Shown one piece after another: positions 1-5,206 of a stretch of 7,162 nucleotides of DNA; positions within the stretch are counted from its first letter, which is position 1, and every line of letters begins with the position of its first letter. Position numbers and translations under genes: made by a program. Origin of the DNA: Chloroflexota bacterium (GTDB lineage Bacteria; Chloroflexota; Dehalococcoidia; GIF9; UBA5629); the NCBI GenBank assembly GCA_026389655.1, contig JAPLHL010000462.1, positions 1 through 7,162 on the forward strand, in the 5' to 3' direction. The notes below the pieces were generated by a model. The model saw only the letters and a list, made by a program, of their open reading frames with translations. It was not told where the DNA came from and did not search any database.

Positions 1-2
1 TG

Positions 3-288
3 CTGGAAGAACTTGCTAATCTACAGAGTCAGCAAGCGTCCGTCCGCGAGCTGGAAAATATAGATGGTACTATTTTGGAATATTGTCAACGAGTATCTCA
101 AAATCTGGACGCTGACGATTGACGAGAAACAGCTACTTCTCAACGCTCTTGAGATAAGAGCATTTGCCTACCGTGATCACAGCGAGTTGCGCGGCGTTCT
201 TCGAAGCTACGTTACCATTGCACAAACATCGGCATGTCTATCCGGCCATGCGTACGATTATTCTATTCCATTCTTTGTTTCAATCTGA
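3..288 (+). pseudogene. C-terminal remnant of a large serine recombinase, frameshifted
   Basis: Only the tail of the gene is in the window. Frame 3 reads from the left edge to a TGA at 120-122 and gives a coiled-coil-like segment (LEELANLQSQQ...) followed by LEYCQRVSQNLDA. The reading then continues in frame 1 from about 112 with LTIDEKQLLLNALEIRAFAY and RDHSELRGVL. Joined, these match the usual C-terminal pattern of large serine recombinases: a coiled coil, then a Cys-containing helix, then 'L..L...EK..LL.AL.I...' and a short beta strand. A small indel of one or two bases near 108-120 explains the break. The catalytic resolvase domain would lie upstream of the window and cannot be checked. 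The end is uncertain: frame 1 stays open to TGA 286-288 and runs through the 37-bp site at 214, so either the native protein ends there or the reading is fortuitous. The family assignment rests on pattern recognition only. Confidence 0.6.
214..250 (+). repeat. 37-bp palindromic site, copy 1
   Basis: First of five ungapped same-orientation copies. The shared pattern is ACCAYTGCAY, then AAACATCGGNATGTYT, then CATA/CATG starting 23 bases after the first A of AAAC. In this copy the core AAACATCGGCATGTCT is at 224-239 with central GG at 231-232. It overlaps the end of the serine-recombinase remnant. Similarity to copy 2 begins slightly upstream (CTACG.TACCA) and stops after CAT, where the downstream sequence diverges from the other copies. 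Confidence 0.65.
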
Positions 289-445
289 TGAAAACGACCG
301 TACTCTTCAGTACCCATGCATGTAACAAGAGAACGCTCCATCAGTGGTGTAATGTGAACATTGCGTCACAATGTACAATTGAATGACTTGCAACCGACTG
401 AATTTGCGGGTGTCTACCTGTGAATCCCGGAACGTAGCTATTCTG

Positions 446-1234
446 TCAACCGAGACTACTAACTGCCTGGTAGTACAAGTAAATCAACCTGCAGTTGATC
501 TCAATGCTATCATCCGGGGAAGCGAAAGGTATGCTCTCTCCAAAGGATTTCGTTAGCCTGTCATCGAAAGCTGCCTGTGGGAATGCATCTCTGAGCTCTG
601 CAGCAGTAGCGCTCAGGTTTTGTAGAGAGGAGGAGGTCATTTTCTGACCTAGAAACGAATAGTTAAAATTTTTCTGGAGGATCTCTATGCTAGGTTCCAT
701 CGACGCCCGTTCATAGAGTCGTATGAAACACACAGTTTGAACGGCCACATTCTTGACTTTCTCTTTGACCGCACGCCAGACAGGAAGGCCACCTATTAGT
801 ATCGTCCTGGGCAGACTAAACTTCATTCTAGTCTCTGTTGACTCACTCTCTATATTCGTCTGTACCGTCCCCTGAAGAACCAAGAATACATCCTCGGTCT
901 GCAAGCTTCTCTCCATACTACGATTGTCCCAGAATGTGACCTTTCCCTCCTCACGTTTCAGACTATGTGCCCTGAATCGTCCAGCAGAAGGCTTATGAAG
1001 CTCAGAGTCTTTATATATAAATGCCACAATGCCTAGAGCATTCAGACTTTGAACGATTGCTTCTGCCACCTCGGCATTTTGGTAACGAGCAACGATCCTC
1101 GGAATCTTTCCAGCTAGTTGAAGGCGCGTTCTATAAAGGTCCTTGTTGATTATGGCTGCGACTTTCTCCACTAAACTCGCATCAAGTACATCTGGCGGAG
1201 CTATCGCAATGTCTATGAAGTCTAATTCTGCCAT
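446..1234 (-). CDS. Uncharacterised 262-residue protein
   Basis: I do not recognise a named family. The ATG at 1234 is well supported by GAGGA (complement of 1242-1246) about 7 bases upstream, and the gene ends with TGA. There is no signal peptide or membrane segment, so it is probably cytosolic. Residues 1-40 are acidic then amphipathic. Residues 44-78 (PRIVARYQNAEVAEAIVQSL, then NALGIVAFIY) look like a small alpha/beta unit of the type where a strand and helix bring 'a..La..Lg' residues before a second strand. Residues 85-125 read as a beta-rich stretch ending DVFLVLQGT. Residues 140-175 hold a hydrophobic strand pair (ILIGGLPVW, VQTVCFIRLY). The C-terminal 75 residues are mixed helix ending in a Tyr-rich strand (RLIYLYYQ). 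It stands alone, bracketed by 37-bp sites at 214 and 1416. The frame is intact across 262 codons, which argues that it is a real gene. Function unknown. Confidence 0.75.
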   Translation of the reverse strand: MAELDFIDIAIAPPDVLDASLVEKVAAIINKDLYRTRLQLAGKIPRIVARYQNAEVAEAIVQSLNALGIVAFIYKDSELHKPSAGRFRAHSLKREEGKVTFWDNRSMERSLQTEDVFLVLQGTVQTNIESESTETRMKFSLPRTILIGGLPVWRAVKEKVKNVAVQTVCFIRLYERASMEPSIEILQKNFNYSFLGQKMTSSSLQNLSATAAELRDAFPQAAFDDRLTKSFGESIPFASPDDSIEINCRLIYLYYQAVSSLG

Positions 1235-1269
1235 CGCTACTTCCTCTGTGCCACCTGCTCAGTATTACC

Positions 1270-1294
1270 TTACCACGTCCCTGAAGGATGGTAA
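1270..1294 (-). other. Inverted repeat in the leader of the 262-residue gene
   Basis: TTACCA at 1270-1275 pairs with TGGTAA at 1289-1294. Inside it, TCC at 1278-1280 pairs with GGA at 1286-1288 around a five-base loop, leaving CG as a bulge. It lies 36 bases upstream of the ATG at 1234 and before its Shine-Dalgarno. It could be an operator or an mRNA leader hairpin. There is no U tract, so it is not a classic terminator. No clear -35/-10 pair was seen nearby. Confidence 0.25.
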
Positions 1295-1415
1295 AGTACA
1301 CTATCGCAGAGGGCAGCTTTTGAATAACTAGAGCAGAATCCTTTCAAAGCGGTAGATTATCCCTTCAACTAAAGGTAGACTCAACTACTGGATACAGCGC
1401 GTCACGATCTACGCT

Positions 1416-1452
1416 ACCACTGAACAAACACCGGAATGTCTACGTGGACATA
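1416..1452 (+). repeat. 37-bp palindromic site, copy 2
   Basis: Core AAACACCGGAATGTCT at 1426-1441 with central GG. The right half holds a second overlapping palindrome, ATGTCTACGTGGACAT at 1436-1451, with perfect five-base arms ATGTC/GACAT. This copy forms the left end of the first long repeat (1416-1597). Confidence 0.7.
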
Positions 1453-1549
1453 TTACTGTAGAATATAGAATAGCAACAATGAGCCTTTGCCCGTGCGGAA
1501 TGTAGTTACAATAATTGAACGTCAGATCGCGCTGGGGAAAAGTACAACT

Positions 1550-1586
1550 ACCACTGCATAAACGTCGTGATGTATGTTAACCCATA
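1550..1586 (+). repeat. 37-bp palindromic site, copy 3
   Basis: The left part ACCACTGCAT is a perfect consensus. The core AAACGTCGTGATGTAT (1560-1575) is the most degenerate of the five, with GT rather than GG at the centre. CATA is at 1583-1586, in register with the other copies. It lies 134 bp after copy 2 and closes the left long repeat. Confidence 0.6.
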
Positions 1587-1701
1587 TTAAAAATCATAGG
1601 TCTAAAGCGCATCACCAAGAACTGGATCGCCGTATGTTCAAAGGAAATACTATACGCGGCTGGATGCGTTCTGTCCTTTTACTGGCCGTGGGAAACTAAC
1701 T

Positions 1702-2043
1702 ATGAAGATCGCCATCATCGCCCCACCCTATCCCCTTGAAGAAGCCCCGTCTCCACCACTGGGCGTTACATATGTCGCTGCTGCCTGTGAGCAGGCTGGT
1801 TGCGAGGTCAGGATATTCGATTATATCGTGCGTCGTTACACGAAGGAAAAACTGGCAGTTGAACTCGACAAATTCATACCGGATATAGTAGGCGCAACCT
1901 CGGTAACGATGAACTTCAAAGGCGCTGCGGCTATCATTCAGGATGTCAAGCGCCACAACCCCGATATCATCACCATGATGGGCGGACCGCATGTCTCCTA
2001 CGATTGGGCCAATACCCTGAAAAATTACCCAGAAATCGATTGA
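1702..2043 (+). CDS. B12-binding radical SAM protein, N-terminal part (cobalamin-binding domain), cut by in-frame TGA
   Basis: These 113 codons form a Rossmann-like B12-binding domain of the kind at the N-terminus of class B-type radical SAM enzymes. The sequence starts MKIAIIAPPYP, continues PPLGVTYVAAACEQAGCEV (the usual 'PPLGl.ylAa.l...G.eV'), then DIVGATSVT, then MMGGPHVS. The cobalamin-ligating DxHxxG motif is not visible (FDYIVRRYTKE at the equivalent place). That is common in this superfamily and leaves cofactor binding uncertain. The frame ends NYPEID then TGA at 2041-2043, and continues in the same frame as IVVGEGEE, which is exactly the conserved '.vvGEGE' strand that should follow. 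The ATG start at 1702 has only a weak upstream GGGA. The piece therefore belongs with 2050-3282 as one ancestral 526-codon gene. Function of the fragment alone is doubtful. Confidence 0.75.
   Translation: MKIAIIAPPYPLEEAPSPPLGVTYVAAACEQAGCEVRIFDYIVRRYTKEKLAVELDKFIPDIVGATSVTMNFKGAAAIIQDVKRHNPDIITMMGGPHVSYDWANTLKNYPEID
2041..2043 (+). other. In-frame TGA interrupting the radical SAM gene
   Basis: Codon 114 of the ancestral frame is TGA between PEID and IVVGEGE. Homologues normally carry an ordinary residue here, often Tyr, Phe, Ala or Cys (family knowledge). The other intact genes in the window all use TGA as stop and TGG for Trp, so UGA is not generally reassigned. A nonsense mutation is the simplest reading. 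Selenocysteine insertion is possible in principle. The only hairpin I can draw downstream (2049-2054 with 2070-2075) has two G-U pairs and a loop of about 15 bases, and is not a convincing SECIS. A GTG at 2050 could allow re-initiation, but it has no Shine-Dalgarno. Confidence 0.85.
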
Positions 2044-2049
2044 ATCGTC

Positions 2050-3282
2050 GTGGGCGAAGGCGAAGAGACCCTGCGTGAACTCCTGCCGGTCATCCAAGAC
2101 CGGGCAGCATGGGAGACAGTCAAGGGGATTGCCTTCCGCAAGGATGGACAGGCACATTTTACCGGTGTGCGTGCCTTTATCGAGGATCTGGATACACTGC
2201 CGTTACCGGCGCGCCACCTGCTGCCCATATCCCGTTACTTAGCCCTGGGCTTTCCGGTCAGCATTATCACATCGCGGGGCTGCCCAAACCAGTGCATCTT
2301 TTGCCTGGGCCGGCGCATGGTAGGCCATAAGGTCCGCTACCGCACCCCGCAACTTATCGTGAATGAGATCGAGGACATCATCTCCTACGGATTCACACGC
2401 ATTAACATCGCCGATGACCTCTTCACCTCCAACAAGGCCCGCGTGCGAGCTTTCTGCGATGAGATTAAATGCCGCGGCATCAAGATTACCTGGAGCGCCT
2501 TCGCCCGTGTGAACACAGTGGATGTTGAGGTACTTGCCATTATGCGCGAGGCGGGCTGCGACACCGTGAGCTTCGGGATCGAGTCCGGCAACGCCGAGAT
2601 GCTCAAGCACATAAAAAAAGGAATCACCCTGAAACAGGCTGTCAAAGCAGTGCAGGCCTGTAAGGAAACCGGTGTCAGAGTACATGCCTCGTTCATGATC
2701 GGCCTGCCTGGCGAGAGCCCGGAGACCATAGCTGATTCCTCTACATTTGCCGAGGGACTCGGCATCGACTATGGCTTTCACCTCCTGGCGCCGTTTCCCG
2801 GGACCACCGTGAGGGAGGAGCAGGAAAAATACGACATCGAGATCCTCACAGACGACTGGGACCTGTACGATGCCAATGTCCCAATCGTACGAACTTCCCT
2901 GATGAGTGAAACCTATGCCGCCAATTTCATAGAGGCGTATGAAGCCCATCACCGTGATATCTGGGACCGCACAGTCAAAAGGTTTGAACAAGGAACATGC
3001 ACTGATTACGAAGGCCTACATGTGTTAGGATACAACCGCATGCACCTGGTCTTTAAACTTCTGAGCACCGATCTCATTGAGCGTCATGGCGTTTTTAACA
3101 ATGGCGATTCCAGCATGCAGATCCTGGCCGAACGGATTACACAGCAGACCGGCGCACAGCCAAAACTCGTACAAAACACCCTGCAGCAGCTCAGCGATGC
3201 CGGTTATATCAAGCCCCTCGCCGATGCCACAACCACACGCTGGTACTGGACCCAGAACAACCTCTCGGACGCGGAATATTGA
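2050..3282 (+). CDS. Radical SAM protein, catalytic core and C-terminal part of the interrupted gene
   Basis: The frame is the continuation of 1702-2043. Numbered from the GTG at 2050, the iron-sulfur motif is CPNQCIFC (Cys78, Cys82, Cys85), a canonical CxxxCxxC that would bind a 4Fe-4S cluster and S-adenosylmethionine. Further radical SAM landmarks are INIADDLFT (119-126), VSFGIESGN (173-181), FMIGLPGES (215-223) and LAPFPGT (246-252), all typical of B12-binding radical SAM proteins. Residues about 355-400 (MQILAERITQQTG, LQQLSDAGYIKP, RWYW) look like a winged helix, perhaps substrate or nucleic-acid facing. The substrate cannot be read from the sequence; methyltransferase or rearrangement chemistry is what relatives do. 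Apart from the upstream TGA the frame is clean and all key residues are kept, suggesting recent interruption or that the protein is still made. GTG 2050 is only a formal start. The gene is G+C-rich compared with the right part of the window and is flanked by long direct repeats. Confidence 0.85.
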   Translation: MGEGEETLRELLPVIQDRAAWETVKGIAFRKDGQAHFTGVRAFIEDLDTLPLPARHLLPISRYLALGFPVSIITSRGCPNQCIFCLGRRMVGHKVRYRTPQLIVNEIEDIISYGFTRINIADDLFTSNKARVRAFCDEIKCRGIKITWSAFARVNTVDVEVLAIMREAGCDTVSFGIESGNAEMLKHIKKGITLKQAVKAVQACKETGVRVHASFMIGLPGESPETIADSSTFAEGLGIDYGFHLLAPFPGTTVREEQEKYDIEILTDDWDLYDANVPIVRTSLMSETYAANFIEAYEAHHRDIWDRTVKRFEQGTCTDYEGLHVLGYNRMHLVFKLLSTDLIERHGVFNNGDSSMQILAERITQQTGAQPKLVQNTLQQLSDAGYIKPLADATTTRWYWTQNNLSDAEY

Positions 3283-3287
3283 GCTTC

Positions 3288-3324
3288 ACCATTGCATAAA
3301 CATCGGGATGTTTACGTAGACATA
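3288..3324 (+). repeat. 37-bp palindromic site, copy 4
   Basis: The most symmetrical copy: TAAACATC (3297-3304), GG (3305-3306), GATGTTTA (3307-3314), a perfect 8-base inverted repeat around GG. It begins five bases after the stop codon of the radical SAM gene and forms the left end of the second long repeat. Confidence 0.75.
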
Positions 3325-3414
3325 TTACTATAGAATGGCAACAATGAACCTTTGCCCGTGTGGAACGTAGTTACAATAATTGAAGGTCAGATTGTACTGT
3401 TAAAGGGCACGAGT

Positions 3415-3451
3415 ACTTCTAAATAAACATCGGTATGTTTGTTCACTCATA
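3415..3451 (+). repeat. 37-bp palindromic site, copy 5
   Basis: Core AAACATCGGTATGTTT (3425-3440) with central GG and six-base perfect arms. The first ten bases (ACTTCTAAAT) have drifted from the consensus. CATA at 3448-3451 is in register. It lies 127 bp after copy 4 and 43 bp before the stop end of the SRPBCC gene. Confidence 0.65.
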
Positions 3452-3493
3452 ATAATAATCATCTATTTTCAAAGTTAAGAGTATTATCATAAC

Positions 3494-3913
3494 TCAAGTG
3501 CTTTCTGCTATTATCTTGAGGTCAGCCAACCACTTTTCGTCAGTGCGTGATAGTCTCCTCTTCACAATAGGGTATGCCAGAAAAAGCAGCCAGCCGGTCA
3601 TTGATTCCCTGGTAGTTGCCCTTGTCTTTCCTTCTTCTTCGTAGAATTCCCATTCGTGTATGCCCTTTATACCCATACGTTGTCCCATCCAAACTATCTT
3701 GTTCGGTCTCTCAGCCTTTGTAACAACCAGGTCCCATTTCAAACCACCAAGGTTGGCTATAAAGGTTGAACCTTTCTTTACTGGGCCAGGCGCAGATAGT
3801 TTTACAAAAGGGGTCCCCTGCCAACGAGGCCAGGAACCGACATCAGCGAGTATATCCCATACCTTCTCTGCTTTGGCTTTCACTTCCAAGCTGTATTCGA
3901 CACTGATTACCAC
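3494..3913 (-). CDS. SRPBCC-fold (START/polyketide cyclase-like) protein
   Basis: A 139-residue protein, the usual size for a single SRPBCC domain, a helix-grip fold that encloses a hydrophobic ligand. The start resembles the family pattern: a first strand (VISVEYSLEVKAKAEKVWDI), then WPRWQGT around residues 28-34, where family members have the 'W..W.p.v' segment. Then comes a strand with KKGSTFIANLGG (46-57), then ERPNKIVWMG (68-77), then HEWEFYEEEGKTRATTRES (86-104), and a C-terminal helix ending KWLADLKIIAEST that would cover the pocket. The start is GTG at 3911-3913. GGAGGT (complement of 3920-3925) stands six bases upstream and makes this start convincing. The ligand and reaction are unknown. 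It is a single gene with no operon partner, and a DinB-like relic lies upstream on the same strand. The frame shows no damage. Confidence 0.85.
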   Translation of the reverse strand: MVISVEYSLEVKAKAEKVWDILADVGSWPRWQGTPFVKLSAPGPVKKGSTFIANLGGLKWDLVVTKAERPNKIVWMGQRMGIKGIHEWEFYEEEGKTRATTRESMTGWLLFLAYPIVKRRLSRTDEKWLADLKIIAEST

Positions 3914-4235
3914 TTCGACACCTCCCTCTTTCTGTGTGCAGATATTTTTGTTTTTAGAAATCCACTTGTATCCACATATATTTAAGTTATTCTGCTAAGC
4001 TAATAACGTGCTAGGCTCTTGGATATTAGAATCAATGGAAGTTTAGATTCAAGTCGTCCTTTGTCAATTTAGCTAATGCCTTGTCCAGTATATCCGTGGA
4101 CCGTTTAAAAGCATCAATAACAACCTGCTGCCACTTTATATGGGACCTCCTCCCTCGATAATATAATGGATTCTAATATATTTGAACCCACGGAGGTAGA
4201 ATATATGGGATTCTGGCCGGCTTTTGTACACGCAC
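3914..4235. other. Intergenic region of 322 bp
   Basis: Holds the Shine-Dalgarno of the SRPBCC gene (3920-3925), an A+T-rich stretch around 3970-3990 where its promoter may lie (TTAAATATATG on the minus strand, no firm -35 partner), and the DinB-like relic at 4032-4139. The part 4140-4235 downstream of the HEPN operon contains the direct near-repeat ATATAATGGATTCT (4162-4175) and ATATATGGGATTCT (4201-4214), but no hairpin with a U tract, so I cannot place a terminator. No further gene was seen. Confidence 0.5.
4032..4139 (-). pseudogene. DinB-like N-terminal relic with ATA in place of the start codon
   Basis: On the minus strand 35 codons run from ATA (4137-4139) to TGA (4032-4034): IKWQQVVIDAFKRSTDILDK followed by ALAKLTKDDLNLNFH. 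This resembles the first helix of DinB/DUF664-type four-helix proteins ('...ild.AL..Lt.eDLn...'). A perfect AGGAGG (complement of 4146-4151) lies six bases before the ATA, exactly where a start codon would be expected, so ATG to ATA mutation is a natural reading. There is no ATG, GTG or TTG in frame between the upstream stop (4173-4175) and the ATA. Normal DinB proteins are about 150-170 residues, and this frame stops at 35. After the stop a different frame reads IDSNIQEPSTLLA, which may be the shifted continuation, but it is short and ends too. I regard it as a decayed gene start. A small translated protein using AUA is less likely. Confidence 0.4.
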
Positions 4236-5201
4236 TCATTTTCCTCCGTAGGTTGCCAATCTCTCCAATAGATTAGGTCCAGAGCCCTCCAGGTCGATTC
4301 CTTCTAAATCTAGTTTGGATGACTGCACTTGGCCGTCAAAATGCCACTTGAATGATAGGATCGCTACGTATAAAGGAAGTGGCAAGGATGTGCCCATAAA
4401 ATGAAATATCTGTCCAGGTATTGGTGGAGGTACATCAAGCATCTGACATCTAACAATTCTTCCATGCGATAGTTCTTCATATTGTAAATTCGTCGAAGTT
4501 CCAACAGTGAACGTACAAGAATCCTTGTAGACCACAGTGTTGAAAATTAATTGCTGAATAATTTTCACCATATCAGCAATCTGCTTTCCTGCCACTAACG
4601 CTTTTTTGTATTTCTCGCCGGAGCCTGCTATTTCGAGAATCAAAGAATAGGATTCGGGCGATATCGGTAACCCTATATTCCTTTTCACCATTTCACGTTC
4701 AAATTCTTCCGTTTTTCCCTTGATTGCCTTGAGTACAGGAGCTATAACCGACGTTATAGCTATTAATTCATCCAATCCTAAAAAGCAAGCTTTTATGTCC
4801 AGGAGTGATCGGCGCAATATCGATGATAATTTTATATTGCCAGTATCCAGATCCGTCTCAGCATTTAATATATATGGAGTTAATTTGTCTACAAAATTAG
4901 CCAGGTCCTTCGCTATGATATCTAGCTTTTTAGTATCTTCATTTTTAATTAATTGCTCGATTTCATATCTCATAATTTGAGGTAAGTCTTGATTATAAGT
5001 CAAGTTCTGACGCATAATACTCAGGGCATAGGGAATCCCACCAAATTGATTCCAGCGCTTTAACTCCATTTTTCGGATGCCATCCCAACCGCCTGCACAA
5101 TCTTTTTGCACTTTTTGTCGCAATTCCAAGTATTCATTAATTTGCGACATCTCTTGAAATTGGACTGCTGCCTGAAAAACCAAATCAAGTAAACGCATCA
5201 T
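4236..5201 (-). CDS. Uncharacterised 321-residue protein, second gene of the HEPN operon
   Basis: I do not recognise a family. The gene starts five bases after the stop of the HEPN gene on the same strand, so the two are almost surely co-transcribed. Two adjacent ATGs (5199-5201 and 5196-5198) are possible starts. No strong Shine-Dalgarno is visible, which fits translational coupling. Residues 1-225 are predicted by eye to be mainly helical, with charged amphipathic segments (YLELRQKVQKD, MRYEIEQLIKNEDTKKLDII, SLLDIKACFLGLDELIAITS, KTEEFEREMVKR). The last 95 residues look beta-rich (CTFTVGTST, GRIVRCQML, GQIFHFMGTS, YVAILSFKWHFDG) and include a proline run VPPPIPGQ at about 257-264. No signal peptide, no transmembrane segment and no nuclease motif were seen. 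The context makes it a candidate partner, regulator or antidote of the HEPN protein, which is inference from gene order only. Confidence 0.75.
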   Translation of the reverse strand: MMRLLDLVFQAAVQFQEMSQINEYLELRQKVQKDCAGGWDGIRKMELKRWNQFGGIPYALSIMRQNLTYNQDLPQIMRYEIEQLIKNEDTKKLDIIAKDLANFVDKLTPYILNAETDLDTGNIKLSSILRRSLLDIKACFLGLDELIAITSVIAPVLKAIKGKTEEFEREMVKRNIGLPISPESYSLILEIAGSGEKYKKALVAGKQIADMVKIIQQLIFNTVVYKDSCTFTVGTSTNLQYEELSHGRIVRCQMLDVPPPIPGQIFHFMGTSLPLPLYVAILSFKWHFDGQVQSSKLDLEGIDLEGSGPNLLERLATYGGK

Positions 5202-5206
5202 AAAAC

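Larger units (their letters stand above)
1416..1597 (+). repeat. Long imperfect direct repeat, left copy (182 bp)
   Basis: Aligns along its whole length with 3288-3462, with one small gap near 1465-1470 (six extra bases here). The best-conserved block covers AACAATGAGCCTTTGCCCGT and the following GGAA.GTAGTTACAATAATTGAA, which is almost identical in the two copies. The unit is bounded by 37-bp sites (copies 2 and 3). It is non-coding as far as I can see. Together with the right copy it flanks the radical SAM gene in direct orientation, as expected of insertion or duplication of a small mobile unit, or of recombination sites around a cassette. Confidence 0.8.
3288..3462 (+). repeat. Long imperfect direct repeat, right copy (175 bp)
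   Basis: Partner of 1416-1597 in the same orientation. It starts with a 37-bp site directly after the radical SAM stop, continues with the conserved block holding CCTTTGCCCGTG and GTAGTTACAATAATTGAAG, and closes with another 37-bp site and AATCAT. The central part after about 3393 is more diverged. No open frame is shared by the two copies, so the element appears non-coding. Confidence 0.8.

Noticed and set aside
358..374. Inverted repeat ACATTG-CGTCA-CAATGT downstream of the 262-residue gene, considered as a terminator.
   Set aside because: Short A+T-rich arms and no run of U after it on the relevant strand. It is an isolated palindrome without supporting context.
1574..1699. A 41-codon frame (start inside site copy 3, includes MFKGNTIRGWMRSVLLLAVG) ending two bases before the ATG at 1702; possible leader peptide or coupled small gene.
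   Set aside because: No Shine-Dalgarno before either of its ATGs, no recognisable similarity, and its start lies within a degenerate repeat. It may be chance.
2049..2075. Hairpin after the in-frame TGA, considered as a bacterial SECIS element.
   Set aside because: Six pairs, of which two are G-U, with a loop of about 15 bases. It lacks the compact stem and small apical loop expected.
1696..2157. 153-codon minus-strand frame opposite the radical SAM gene, and the similar 2239-2991 minus frame.
   Set aside because: They are antisense to a gene with clear family motifs and have no ribosome binding site or family resemblance; shadows of G+C-rich coding.
214..3451. CRISPR array made of the five 37-bp repeats.
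   Set aside because: Spacing is irregular (about 90 bp to more than 1.6 kb), the intervals contain genes or are themselves homologous, and no cas gene is present.
3474..3499. Overlapping inverted repeats (AGTTA/TAACT, GAGT/ACTC) at the 3' end of the SRPBCC gene, considered as terminator.
   Set aside because: Four- to five-base arms, A+T-rich, partly inside the coding end, with no U tract.
4176..4198. GGGTTCAAAT on the minus strand, resembling a tRNA T-loop.
   Set aside because: No matching T-stem, anticodon arm or acceptor stem can be drawn around it.
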